Shown: piece after piece, positions 46,432 to 58,399 of the stretch
How positions within the stretch are numbered: the first letter of the stretch is position 1
How the letters are laid out: every line of letters starts with the position of its first letter
Origin: Oopsacas minuta
Taxonomy: Eukaryota > Porifera > Hexactinellida > Lyssacinosida > Leucopsacidae
Reading direction: 5' to 3'
Length of the DNA: 64,000 nucleotides
Assembly (NCBI GenBank): GCA_024704765.1
Contig: JAKMXF010000305.1
Span: 408,778-472,777 of the forward strand
Position numbers and translations under genes: made by a program
The notes under the pieces: model-generated
The model's database searches: none
Seen by the model: the letters and a program-made list of their open reading frames with translations, nothing else
Told to the model about the DNA's origin: nothing

Positions 46432-49362
46432 CACTGCTCAACAAAAATTTCATTGCATTTCTACCAACACTTGTTTTCACCCAATTTTGGGGCGTTGAAT
46501 CCGAATCCGACATTATCTTTTTTCCGCAAGCTCTAGATTTTTGCAAATCGAGATTATAAATTTTTTTGCACAAAATTCAAATTTTTTGAAAAAGTGACAT
46601 GATTTGTCAAATGATGTTCTGCTTACAGTTGAATAACTAGCCTCAAAACAAAAATAGGTGCCAAAAAACTTTTATGTTGCCAATAAAAAGTGTATTTGTA
46701 GACAGATAGGCAACAAATGTTTCAAAAAATGTAAAAACAAGTTTTGCTGGTAATATGCATGTAAAAAATGATTTTTTTACAGAATGACATAGAAAAGAAC
46801 GATGTCAATCTACACTAGTAACTTAAAGCGATCAATAACAAGATGCAAAAGATTAAATATTCTACAACTCTGGACAAAATTTCCTCTTATAACCTCTGCG
46901 TTTGTACGCTTTGTGAGGACAGTCACGTTTAATGCCCCAACAATAGTCTGCCAACATATGCCGATCCCATCGACCTTGGTAGCGTTCTTCCATTGTCATG
47001 AGATCCTGGTGGAAACGCTCTCCCTGTTCGTCACTGACAGCCCCAAGGTTTTCAGGGAGTTTGTCCAAGTGACTGTACAGAAAATGTACTTTTGTGCTCA
47101 TGTTGCATCCTAAATCACGAAACCTTGAGAGCATCTTGGATACAAGCATTCATAGTTTGGAGCCTTTCTGTTACCAAGAAAGTTCTGTATAACATCCACA
47201 AAAGATAGCCATGCAGCTTTTTCCTTGACATTCATTTTCTGAATGAAGTTTTTGTCGCGAATAAGTGTACCTATCTGTGGTCCAACAAATACTCCTGCTT
47301 TGATTTACCATATGACAAAGCAGGGAAAGTATACACAAGATGAAGAAAGGCTTCATTGTCAGGATTTAGGCCTTTAACGAACTGTTTCATCAGACCTAGC
47401 TTGATGTGCAGGGGTGGAAAAACAATTTTGTCTCTGCTTACGATCGGGTTGTGTGTTACGTTAGGCATGCCAGCTTGAAATGTTTCACATAAGGGCCACT
47501 CCTTCTGTGTCCAATGTTTTTCACGTGCTCTGCTGTCCCACATACACAGATAACATGGAAATTTAGTGTATCCTTTTTGCTGACCTAGCAGAAAACTAAC
47601 CATTTTGAGGTCAACACAAATGATCCAGTTGTGATCATGATATCCGAGTAAATCCATAACAATTCTAATGTCATCATGCTGTTCCTTCAAGACAGTGGAG
47701 TGACCAACTGGAACAGCTCCATAAACATTTCCATTGTGTAAAAGAACACACTTGAGGCTGCTCTTGGAACTGTCCAAAAACAATCATCATTCTCCTGGAT
47801 CATATCAGGAGATACCCAGTTGTCCGAAAAGACCAGGAATATCGTTGCAATATACCAGCTTATTTTCCACTGAAAAATAGGGTAGAAGTTCTTCTCTTTT
47901 TCGAAAAAAGGAAACCCTTACAGATCGATCCAGCACCTGTTTTTCTTTGAGCCTGGAGGCTAAGAGCTCAGCTGCTTGCTTGGGCAGATCCAAATCACGT
48001 ACTAAGTCCTTCAGTTCTGATTGATTAAACTGCTGGACAGTTACTCTGGTTTCACAAGAAGAATCTTCAGATTCTGATTCTGTGTCTGTTTTTTGATATT
48101 CCATTTCTACGATCTCTTTCCTTTCCAATTCAGTTTCTTCATCATTAGGAAAAGCAAAACCACTAAAGACCGGAGGAGGAAGTCTATCAGAGTGCGGGAC
48201 AGGTCGTATAGCTGATGGTATACTAGGATAAGAAAGCCTTTGCCGGCTCTTCTTGCCAACACCTTTTGTATTGACCATGCATAAGTAGCAGTCAGTGGTG
48301 TGGTCTTGGGGTTCACGCCACACCATTGGAATGGCAAAAGGCAGACCCTTCCGCTTTCCTTTTGTCCAGTCTCGGAGCTTTTCTTCGCAGTTATGGCACA
48401 CAATATGAGGAGACCATTTCTTATCTTGATCACCAAGAGGGATACCAAAGAATGCTATGTAGGCACGCTTCACAAACGATGTTATATTTCGTCCTTGAAG
48501 CGAAAGCGTGTACGCACCACAGATGTAACAAAATGAATCAGGGATATTTTTGCATTTATGTCTACTAGAAGAAGCCATGATCAAATCTGAAGAGTTAAGA
48601 ATCGAATAAAGTCTGTTGATGTATATGTAACTTAACACAAACAAACTGAATAACAAACCTTGCTTCTAATTAAGGCCCAGCAGACGAGCGGAAAAATAAA
48701 GCTTAAATGCCTATTCTGCTGCATCTATCCACAATACTTCTCCACAATCAAGTTTTCTAACTTTGTAATATTTCTTGTATCTCGTGGAGTGACTAACTGC
48801 GAATGTATAACGAAATGGTCGACAGGCGTTAACGCAGGTGGACAATAAAACAGGAATGCAGTATGGTGATAAAACTTGATAACGTGGGGCTTTCAACAGG
48901 AAACTTCGGGATGATAAGCACAACTCATTGCGAACTTCTTCAACTGCGCTTAAACAGCAATCGGCTACAACTTGAAAGCTTCTATCTGAGATACTGGTAC
49001 CATGCTATAGACAAAGCACAAACAAATAGCCTTAACTTTGAAAACCTGTTGAGTAATCAGGCCTGCAAAATACTCATTTACCACGTGCTCATCATTCAGC
49101 TATGACTAACAAATGTTCACAATGGATCCAGATGATGCATACAAAAAGAAAAATGGCTTGATAGATAAAAAAGTATTTGGTAGAGATCAGATTTATGTAC
49201 AAAATAAGTACCACAAACGAAAAAATTTAAATTGTCGATTGCATGAAAACTAGAGCATGCAGAAAGAAATTGATTGCAGATTTGAAATCAGCATCCCAAA
49301 ATTATACAAAATCAGTTAAAAATCTCATGCAATAAAAAATGAAAAAAAATTGTTGAGCAGTG
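46432..49362 (-). mobile_element. CACTG-ended DNA transposon, copy B
   Basis: Same 13-bp ends as copy A (CACTGCTCAACAA...TTGTTGAGCAGTG), flanked by TAA (46429-46431 and 49363-49365). It is closely similar to 6112-8835 along most of its length. The segment between the gene and the right end (about 48745-49150) is unrelated to the corresponding part of copy A, making B about 200 bp longer. Confidence 0.88.
46862..48578 (-). pseudogene. Transposase of the CACTG-ended element, copy B
   Basis: Start ATG at 48578. The N-terminal cysteine domain and acidic linker are intact in one frame to 47805, longer than in copy A. The same double TGA follows at 47784-47789, plus a third TGA just upstream (a Ser codon in copy A). 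The catalytic half (47783-47271) has FLDSSKSSLKC, FPCYLCMWDSR and PPLHIKLGLMKQF, and is broken by single-base losses near 47305 and 47150. The last part, 47149-46862, ends with EQGERFHQD and RYQGRWDRHM. Confidence 0.72.
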
Positions 49363-49674
49363 TAATGTACCAGAATCATTCATGTAAACAAAACTTGAAG
49401 ATCTGATAAATATAAACAGTTTTAGGACATAAATTTCTTGACATCCTGCATGTAGATTACCAATCAACTCTGTCCATAAAATAACTGATAAAGTATATAT
49501 GTGACAATTGGGATAATAATTTAGAATATGTGCACCCAAAAGTTCACAAATTCAATGGAATTCTTGCAAAATGAAATGGTAACTAGAAATTAACAAGTAA
49601 AAGATAATGAAATGATTCTTGCATGAAATACAAGAGAACATAAATTCTAGTATATACAAATATATTCATAAGCT

Positions 49675-50273
49675 TCAAGATCGAGTCTCATAATGGCCAG
49701 ATTTTGAAATATACCGTACCCATTTCACTACGTCATGATCAGAGTAATTTAACTTAGATTCAAAAACCTTGAGGTAGCGTACTTTCAAACCAGAACAAGC
49801 AAAAGGAACTTCGAAATTCATTGATATTGGCGGTTTGATGCCCTGTTTGATTTTCTTTTCAGAAATGGGTAGTAATTCAATGTCTGCGCTCAGCTGTGAT
49901 TCCCTCCCTCCAGTCATCTTCTTCAATTTCCACAAAATTGAACATTCTCCCTTTTTATGCTTAGGTTTACCTTTATTCGCAGTTAGCTTTACGTCTGACG
50001 TATTTGGAGGAATTGGTATGCGAACTTCTATACTCTGGGCTTGTAGAGTTGCTTTGAACATCGCTTTTATAATTACTCTGATTTCCATATGATTCTTTAC
50101 TGTTTCTCGAACCAAAGGAATTATGCGAAAAGGTAGAGTAATCTCTTTGGTTGTTCTATACTTCATGAGCTCAAATTCGCCATCTGGAGGAATAAAACTA
50201 ATACTACGGTCTGATTCGAACTTGGAAAGTTTGACACAGTGGTGAAATTGACAGTCATCAATAGCAATTCCTA
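49675..50273 (-). CDS. AP2M1: AP-2 complex subunit mu, terminal exon (host gene)
   Basis: A single clean exon of about 198 codons with the C-terminal cargo-binding (mu homology) domain of the clathrin adaptor AP-2. That adaptor selects YxxPhi cargo at the plasma membrane for endocytosis. Near-invariant stretches are visible: [30 protein letters not shown], KIxVRIP-like [32 protein letters not shown] and [15 protein letters not shown]. The W-V-R that lines the tyrosine pocket is intact. The exon is preceded on the minus strand by TTATTATTCTGTAG|G, a good acceptor, and the codons upstream of it do not match the family. It ends in TGA with GHYETRS, compared with the usual GIYETRC. The earlier exons were not found to the right within this window. 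A long intron filled by repeats would explain that. Confidence 0.88.
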
Positions 50274-50355
50274 CAGAATAATAAGTAATTATCATTGTGT
50301 AAAGTCGATCCAAGTATTTAGAATGAATATTCAGGAAAGTAAGATCAACCATATA

Positions 50356-50840
50356 AAGTAGAAGCCGCTTAATCGGGACTCGGATAATCGGGATTTCCGC
50401 TTAAACAGGACAATGGTTTGAGAGCAGATATTTTATATAGAAAAATTTGTTGGATAATTGGGACATCGAATCGGTTAATCGGGATTTTTATCTCGATTAA
50501 CTGAATATGAAAAGGATATTCGCTTAAGTGGGATTTCGTCCCAGTTAAACGATTGTATATGTATTCAGAATCATTGAAATATGGTTTGTTTTTAAACTAG
50601 GAATTGTAATATTATACAACCATAATAAAATACAAGACCGATTCGATTACAATTTACAAACTAAGATTATTAACTTTGCTCACTCACTATACAAATCAGG
50701 ATATAGTAGTAGTGTAACAAGATATTTCTGGTTATAAGCTGAGACCATGAAACTAGTTTTGAATACTTAAATAAATCATAATCGGTTAATCGGGACAAAA
50801 AATTGACTCCCGAGCTGTCCCGATTAAGCGGCTTCAACTG
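50356..50840. mobile_element. Pogo/Tigger-type MITE in the AP-2 mu intron
   Basis: Inverted ends: left AAGTAGAAGCCGCTTAATCG, right (minus strand) CAGTTGAAGCCGCTTAATCG, both next to TA. Repeated GGTTAATCGGGA / CGCTTAA motifs fill the subterminal DNA. It starts about 80 bases beyond the splice acceptor of the terminal exon. Confidence 0.75.
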
Positions 50841-50849
50841 TATACAAAT

Positions 50850-52316
50850 ATACATGTATTAAAGAATTTAATGTTCCAAATTACAATCTCTACCATACTT
50901 GTCAACAGGGGAGAGATTATATCCGTACTAGAAATAATTCAGATTCATGGTGGGACACTTCATTATGAATAGGCAAAATTCTAGTAATACTGGAGGCGGA
51001 AATCTAAGAATAATAAATCTCAAATTGTGACTGTTTGTCAGTTGTCAATTAAAGATTTAAAGTAGCATGAATTCTAATTAGAAATTTAAATTAACAATTC
51101 CGAGATGTCGTAGAATTCTGGCTAGCCTAGAACTGAAAATATTAGAGGCTTTAGATTGTTCTGAGTAAATGTGTTAAAATAAGTGTAAAAAGTTGGTCGG
51201 GGATGATGTTTTGAGTTAAGAATATTCGAACCTCGTTTGGCCATCATGGACTCCTGAAGAGGATCTCATAAGATTTTAATGACACCAGAGGCGCTATAAA
51301 TGTTTACCCCACCCTCGAATATAGCTATGTATTAAACGTGTTAATCAAGCCAGAAATAGAATTCTAGAAAACTTAACATGTCGAATGTGCTGAATCAGAA
51401 TTTCACACAATGAATCAATAACACTTGTTGGCACAGTGGGAAAGCCAGGGCAAAATGAAATGCCAAATTCTAATTTGTGTGAAGAATCATCGTAATCTAA
51501 TTATCAGAGCTTTACCATATTGTATAGTAATCCGAAAATCTAAAACACAATAAATCTCCTAAGTATTCCTATTGACTACAACTGGAATACATTTCATCTT
51601 CATATTGATAATTATCAACATATTTACATATAATATGGAGGGAATATGTAGTGATCGGACATAATTTGGATCACCATCACGGGCAAAAACTGGCTCAGTC
51701 GTGGTCACATATTCAAGTAGTTTGGATGTTAGATATACATGTTAGAGTAAAATGTAATAAATTCTAGACCCAAAAGACCCCCGAGGACTTGTTTTCGATC
51801 TGACAAAGTCCTTATAGATTTCCCATAAATTTATACTGTATAATTTACTTGTATATTAATCCTAATTTTGGGATTACGATTCTTTCAAAACTAATTGAGT
51901 AAGAATGATGCCATATCCTTGTTTCTAATTTCTTCATACTGATCCTTGTATTCAAAAGTAGAAGATAAAGACTAAAGATTTAGTTTTAAGAATGATCACG
52001 TTTTACCAAATAAAGAAAAATTCCGCTGCATCCCACTCCGCTAAGTATCGATTGGAAAAGATAGTTAGTGAATAAGTATAGTGTTACATATAACCTTTCA
52101 TGATTAACTACAATATATTAATGTGAGAAATTCTTCCGGTAAACTAAATTAAAAAAATTCCATCCTTTTTGTAAGCCATATTTAAACTGATAGGTTAATA
52201 AAATTAAGAAAGTTTCTAACAATAAATATAGTATTTACGAATTTACCCCAAATCATGAAAATTGTGTTAATTACTAATCGCATGCTCGTATACAATTTAA
52301 TTATCTATTTTTCTTT
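50850..52316. other. Intergenic or intronic DNA, nothing recognised
   Basis: AT-rich with no long frame, paired ends or tandem repeats noticed. Confidence 0.4.
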
Positions 52317-53245
52317 TACATACTCTAAGTGGACAAAAGTATTTCAAAACACAAATATATTGTCATAAATTGTATACTCTTTCCCGCTCCTATATATTGT
52401 GTAGTCTATATTCGTAGCTGCTATGTAGTAATTTGTATAGAATAACATATGTTTTTCAAGAATTTCAAAAGAATATTTTCGATTTACACTTTTTGAAGGT
52501 GTTAATTATTAATAATTATTAGATAATTATTGATAATCAAAATATGTGGTAATTCAAAGCCTATTAAGAATCTATAATTTCTGACTTGATATTTGAATTC
52601 TACGTAGGCGAGTTACCCCAGATTGAAATTTCCAATCGGATTGAACAATTTTTACTAAAGTTATAGTAGAATTTCAATTTGTCCTACTTGTGCCACTTTT
52701 TTCAAAAAGTGGCATAGGTGGCAGGAAAAAGCGCCACTACAAGGAAAGCAACTAGGGCTAGGAGGAATAAGTCGAAGTAATATTTTCGAATGATATGACT
52801 ATGCTAACCCTTGAATTCCATAATAACCTCTTGGTAGCGGCCACTTGTGCCACCTTGGGCAAAAGGTGGCACAAATGGCACAAATTGAAATTCATCTATA
52901 ACTCTGGTAAAAATTGTTCAATCCGATTGGAAATTTCAATCTGGGGTAACTCGCCTACGTAGAATTCAAATATCAAGTCAGAAATTATAGATTCTTAATA
53001 GGCTTTGAATTACCACATATTTTGATTATCAATAATTATCTAATAATTATTAATAATTAACACCTTCAAAAAGTGTAAATCGAAAATATTCTTTTGAAAT
53101 TCTTGAAAAACATATGTTATTCTATACAAATTACTACATAGCAGCTACGAATATAGACTACACAATATATAGGAGCGGGAAAGAGTATACAATTTATGAC
53201 AATATATTTGTGTTTTGAAATACTTTTGTCCACTTAGAGTATGTA
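52317..53245. repeat. Long palindrome, foldback-type repeat
   Basis: The outer arms 52317-52655 and 52907-53245 (339 bp each) are inverted and look identical by eye. The inner 250 bp is also palindromic but diverged, for example GTGCCACTTTTTTC versus GTGCCACCTTTTGC. The arms contain GAATTCAAATAT and GGGGTAACTC, related to the dispersed GGGGTAATC family. No gene and no clear target duplication. Confidence 0.85.
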
Positions 53246-54365
53246 TAAAATCACTTAATAATTAATTAATTGCTATAATAAATCGAGATATATTTCCCAG
53301 AAAAAATTAGATACAAAATGTACAATACTCATAAAATAGCCTTGAGAGATAAAAGAAATCAAATATCTATGACCTTGCAGTTGTTAGGAGAAGTGGCTAG
53401 ACAATTTCACTCGAAGGAGTCAGGTTAAAGGACTTTACAGTCGAAATTATAAGTAGAGAATGAGGAGATATCAAAAGAATTGCTAAAATATTCGAAAGTG
53501 TTCGTTAGGGGCCATAAAATGTTACTTAACGCTAGAAGGGGATGGGATGCTATGTGAAGTGTGACAGCCCAGTTCATTATGTATTACAAAACGAAGAGAT
53601 ACATAACACAGGGAGGAGAGAAGCCCAAAATTAGGGAAATTTTCGTTTCTCAACCTTTGTCCAAGTATAATAAACTAAATAGTACTCATATGCGTATAAT
53701 AAATATTCAATAAAATCGTAAGACAAAAACAAAATATAATTGAGCGGATAAATGCTTATACACACATTTTAGCATATTATGTTCGATAATTTGCTCTTCT
53801 ACAATTATGCAATAAACTTATTCGGGGAAAAGGCATAAATTTTGAAATATAAAAGTCATCAGGTTCATTGCTCGGACGGAGCACATATATTTGGTTCATT
53901 TCTCTGAACCAGTGCCATGGCCATATAACACTTATGTCACGAGAATTCTTTTGTAGTATCTAGTAGCTAGATGCCTATTTCCCTTAAAGTGCGGTTGCTC
54001 ACCCACTGTACGACCTACAACAATTTGTTGCCTCAACAAAGAATATTTATCGAGGGGAAATCGAATATCCTGAGTCCAAAATTAGGCCTTTTAGGTGAAA
54101 TTATCCCCACATAAATTTAACGCATTCTAGATTCAATATTTGAAGGCTTCCAATTCTGATATTGTGATAATTATGATACTTTAAACTTGGTATATAAGCA
54201 CTTTGTAGATTTTATAGATTTTCAGCCAAATAGTACCCCACTTAAATTAACGAAATTCTACAATTTCAAAATTGTAGAATTTCGTCTATCCTAAGAAAAC
54301 GAAATAATTTATGTGTATGTGTGTATTGTAATTATATATACATAAAAATGTATATATATATGTTT
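53246..54365. other. Intergenic DNA, no gene seen
   Basis: AT-rich. Near 54255-54287 GAAATTCTACAATTT and AAATTGTAGAATTTC form a 15-bp hairpin. Confidence 0.4.
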
Positions 54366-54369
54366 TTAT

Positions 54370-54535
54370 GTCCAGAATTGATTGAAGAAACTAGAAGATA
54401 GCCAGAGCTGATTTGTGGCACACAGGGGTATTTTGGCCAGGCTCAAGTTTGAGTCTTGTACGAAAATTCACACCAATGACGAAATTATGACGTAATTGTT
54501 ACCTTTTTGGAATTTTTATCACAAGTACCCCTCAA
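54370..54535 (+). repeat. SINE-like dispersed repeat, copy 2
   Basis: GATTGAAGAAACTAGA, GGCCAGGCTCAAG, TTTGAGTC, CACACCAATGACGAAATTATGACG and TTACCTTTTTGGAATTT occur in the same order as at 1004-1175. Confidence 0.4.
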
Positions 54536-54781
54536 TTTGACCAATATCATGACATCATGATTCTGACCAAAGTTAACTCTGCATGAGATTACTACGTCAT
54601 CATGACTGTTTCTAGCGGTAGGTATATTATCGAGACAATATTATACTGAACGAATTTGCTCAGCCCAAGATTACGTAAATGCAAAACATATTGTGTTCCG
54701 TATTGATACGATTAGAAATAGTAATGTTACACTTCAGATATGTATTAAGATTCTTTGAATGATATATTGAATCTGGATACA

Positions 54782-55358
54782 ATGGGAGAAACAAATGAAA
54801 CACCACAACAACAGTCAATCTATATAAATATCGACTCTAAACTACTTCAGTTGAATCCGCGAATGCTATAAGCCCTTGTCAATAACATTTACTTAACCCC
54901 ACTTCATGAGAAACTCGCTAACATAGCTGCATCTTGAATACCATTGAATTTACTATATTCGACCATCCACCCAACGAAATAAATTTACACAGAATATCGT
55001 CCCACTCATCTTACTTAAATACAGGAAGACAAACGAAGATCTTGACTATCCAACTGCTGTTCTATTACCAGTAATGATTGAGTTAATATTCCGACCTATA
55101 CAAAATACATCAGAACTTATTCCATAACCTGAATGGGGAGGAGAGTACAACAACATCATACAATCTAACACCTGTTCTATCGACAATATATTGGCCATTG
55201 TTAGTTCGCACAAAGCAACAATCATAGACTTAATCAAGTTAATCGGAAGTATGCATATTGAAGCTGAATTCCACTACATAGTCGAATTGGGCGTATATTG
55301 TGAATTAGAGAAACTTCGAGAATATGTTGCTAATAATTGGGCCAAAAGTTCTGCATGA
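54782..55358 (+). pseudogene. Unidentified broken protein-coding sequence
   Basis: From ATG 54782 a frame (MGETNETPQQQSIYINID) is interrupted by a few stops. After a shift near 55020 another frame runs to 55358 with a single TAA. The latter has hydrophobic-helical text such as TAVLLPVMIELIFRPIQ, IDNILAIVSSHKATIIDLIK and FHYIVELGVYCELEKL. The composition looks more protein-like than neighbouring random frames. I do not recognise the family. It ends just before the Tc1 remnant but is on the opposite strand. Confidence 0.3.
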
Positions 55359-55543
55359 CTACATAGTACTGTTACGGTCTTACGATTTCTTTGGATCAGA
55401 GGGTAACATGATCAAATATTTTGAACAAAATAACAATGTAACGACAGTACAACCTCCTCATGCTTGAATTACTGCTTTACATCTTTGCGGCATACTCTCA
55501 ATTAGGGTATGGAGCCTGTTAATGATTATGCTATCCCAAGTGT

Positions 55544-56221
55544 TTAATATGGCATGCCACAACTCTGAATGGTTGGATGGGCTTTTCCTTTGAATTCTAA
55601 GGGAAATGTGATCCAAAGATTCTCAATCGGATTTAGATCAGGTGATTGAGCAGGCCAATTCTTAACCTCTATTTGTTGCCCATCAAACCATTCCTCAGTA
55701 GCCTTTGACCTATGGCATGGGGCGTTGTCCATCTCCGCCAAAATTGAATGTTTTTTGAAGACACATCTGAGAATACTCCCCTTTCATCCTCCTAACGTTG
55801 GCTCTCCAGTCATTAGTATACAGAAGGAGCCTAGATTCGTCAGTGAACATAACTCTTGCCCAGTCTTCAGTAGTCAATCCTTGTGTGATCTTGCGAAGGG
55901 TAGTCGGTTTCTTTTGTGTTTGGTAGTAAGGCGGGGCTAACTTCGCGGTTTCCGTCCGAACAACAGCCCCTCGTACCCTTCTCTGAACTTTTGATGTGGT
56001 AAGTTTTATCGAATATTCTGATAACACTTAAGCTTTGATCTGAGTACCAGTCTTAAATCGATCCTATTTGCTTTTCTGTCAAATAAATTGTCTTGCCTTT
56101 TGGTTGTGACACGAGGCCTATCCTGAATAGAGAGACCTCTTATCGAGCCAGTCAGCCTGTGTTTCTTCAGGATCTCGGTCACACTTTTTTGGCCACGCCC
56201 AACCATTTTAGCTACCTCCAT
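55544..56221 (-). pseudogene. Tc1-type transposase (broken)
   Basis: Three overlapping minus frames. 56221-56006 has the helix-turn-helix MVGRGQKSVTEILKKHRLTG and SIQDRPRVTTKRQD. 56027-55710 has KITQGLTTEDWARVMFTDES, with the first Asp in FTDES. 55741-55544 has MDNAPCHRS and [11 protein letters not shown]. The second Asp and the Glu are separated by 34 residues (DD34E), the Tc1 signature. Terminal repeats were not identified. Frameshifts at two joins inactivate it. Confidence 0.82.
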
Positions 56222-57078
56222 TGAGTATGGCCACTTTCCGAAAGCAGTATTAGGTTGGCCCGATTTTCAATGAAAATTCCGCGTTTCGAAGGCATTGAAA
56301 TTCGATTAAAACGGATCTATTGATAAGAGTTAGCAGATCAAATGTATTATCAGGATATAGGTAGTAGGGTAGGTACTAAATATTGCCAATGCTGATTTAA
56401 CATTACTTTCACCATTATCGAGTCATAATTGAATATTCATATTAGTGTGTGATCCATATATCTACTGCGACTCAAGACAGAGCCAAATTTTGTATAATAA
56501 AATTTGATATTTTAGATAAAACAATATAAATAATTCCATATATTCATATTGAAAAGAAAGATGGAGTATAGATCGTTTTACAAAGTATCAAAGAATGGCA
56601 TATTTTACAAAACATGCTTACTAGACACATATTTTCTATAAATATACAAACATCTCTTCGGGGAAAACTCCGCCCTTTCTGCAATTTAGAAACTACTAAT
56701 TAATTGTGTAACCGGTTACGATGGTATAACAGTGGAAGGAGAATAAACCTAAGAATATTTAGAAATGTCTACAGTACATATACACATAAACAACAAATAT
56801 CTACAATATGTTATTGATATAATCATATTCGGAAATAGTGCATGTACACTATTATTCAATAACAGTGGCTCTGAAATTTTTCAAAGAAATTCTTAACGGT
56901 TCCCTACATTGACATATATCATCTTCGGACCCTCAACACAATGAGAGGTCAACATTTCCCCTTATCAATTAGTTCATGGTATTTTGTTTCAAAATTGGGC
57001 TTCAGCCTACACGGCAACAGTGGGTGGTAACACAATCTTCGAGAGAGGCTACACAATGCCGTTTCTACAGACCATACG
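56222..57078. other. Intergenic DNA, no supported gene
   Basis: AT-rich. A frame at 56984-57223 runs into the mariner end and is therefore chimeric. Confidence 0.35.
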
Positions 57079-57080
57079 TA

Positions 57081-58385
57081 CAAGGTGCACTCGAAAAGTT
57101 TTGCCGTTTGATATGAAACCATTAATCTGTCGGATATTTTTCCGCATCCATCTTTTCAGACATATTTTATTACTCTACTTTGAAACTTTCATTAATTTTA
57201 TCTCTTCTACTTTCATAAATTAGATAATTTTAGTATGCATGGCTTCTAAAATATCTCAATCTAAATCAGATCTCACAAAACGTGATCTTCGAGCAATGAT
57301 TTGATTTTATTCAAACGACAGAAGACAAGAGTAGAAATCTATGGATCTTTACAGGAACATTTCCCGGATCTAGCTCCTTCTCTAAGTACAGTTGAACGAT
57401 GGTACAGGGAATTTATTCACGGAAACTTTGTTCTTAAGATGCCCCTCGTTTAGGAAGACCGAATATTTCACATAATGAAGTAAATGTTAACGAAATGCTA
57501 GATCTAATTACTAAGATCCTCATATTACGTACGCTCAGTTAGAGTATGAAACCGAGTTATCATCGGAGATAATCAACATTATTTTGCACAAAGAGCTTCG
57601 TGTCAGGAAGTTGTGTGCCCGATTGATCTCCATTCTTTGAACTTACAGCAAAATATATCCCGCATAGACTTTTGCAAAATTATGCTCACAAGGTTTGCTA
57701 ATGGAAGTTCAAGAGCTGTTTCTGAGATCCTTACAGGTGATGAGACATGGATATACTATTATGATCCAGAAACAAAGCGAATATCAAAGGAGTTGATTGA
57801 AGAAGATGTCCCACCTCCAACCAAAGTGCGGAGGGCTAAATCTGTTGGGAAACAAATGTGGGCGATTTTTTTCAGATCTAGTGGGTTTGTCGAAGCTGTT
57901 GCTCTCGAGGATAGAAAGCCTGTTACTGCCGACTGGTACACTACAGTGTGCCTACCCAAAGTCATCACAGTAATTTAGTCACAGCGGGACAAAACAGGCA
58001 TTAGAGGAATTCTTCTTCATCATGATAATGCATCATCGCATACGGCAATCAGAACCCGTGAGTTTTGGGAAAATTCTGGACTCAAAACATTAGCTCACCG
58101 GCCCCACAATCCTGATTTAGCCCCTTGCGACTTGAGGTTGTTCCCTAGACTCAAAGATCAATTACGTGGGAGGAGATTTTCGGCTAATGAGGAGTTAAGA
58201 GGGGTACTTTTCCAAGCGATCGGAGACATACCCAAAGAAGAGTGGAAAAATGTTTTGATAATTGGTATACCAGAATGAAAAAGTGTATAGATTGTCAGGG
58301 AGAGTATTTTGAAAAATGTAATAGTCCATTGTATTATTATTATCTGATATGTCGGTCAACGTCAAAACTTTTTGAGTGCCCTTCG
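57081..58385 (+). mobile_element. Mariner-type element 2
   Basis: The left end CAAGGTGCACTCGAAAAGTT and the right end (minus strand) CGAAGGGCACTCAAAAAGTT are inverted copies with tip differences. TA lies on both flanks (57079-57080 and 58386-58387). Length 1305 bp. Confidence 0.82.
57239..58320 (+). pseudogene. Mariner transposase 2 (broken)
   Basis: Begins MASKISQSKSDLTKRDLRAM with a TGA soon after. STVERWYREF lies near 57390. The long frame 57613-57978 has ILTGDETWIYYYDPE, with the first Asp in TGDETW. A TAG precedes LHHDNASSHTA (second Asp) and NPDLAPCDLRLFPRL (third Asp). Their spacing is 34, so DD34D. The usual YSPDLAP is HNPDLAP. Its sequence is clearly different from mariner 1, so it belongs to another lineage. 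Confidence 0.82.
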
Positions 58386-58399
58386 TATATATAAATTAC

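Noticed and set aside
56984-57223. 79-codon frame resembling an integrase fragment (SPYQLVHG-like text just upstream)
   Set aside because: It runs across the left end of mariner 2, so it is chimeric. The upstream similarity is only a few residues.
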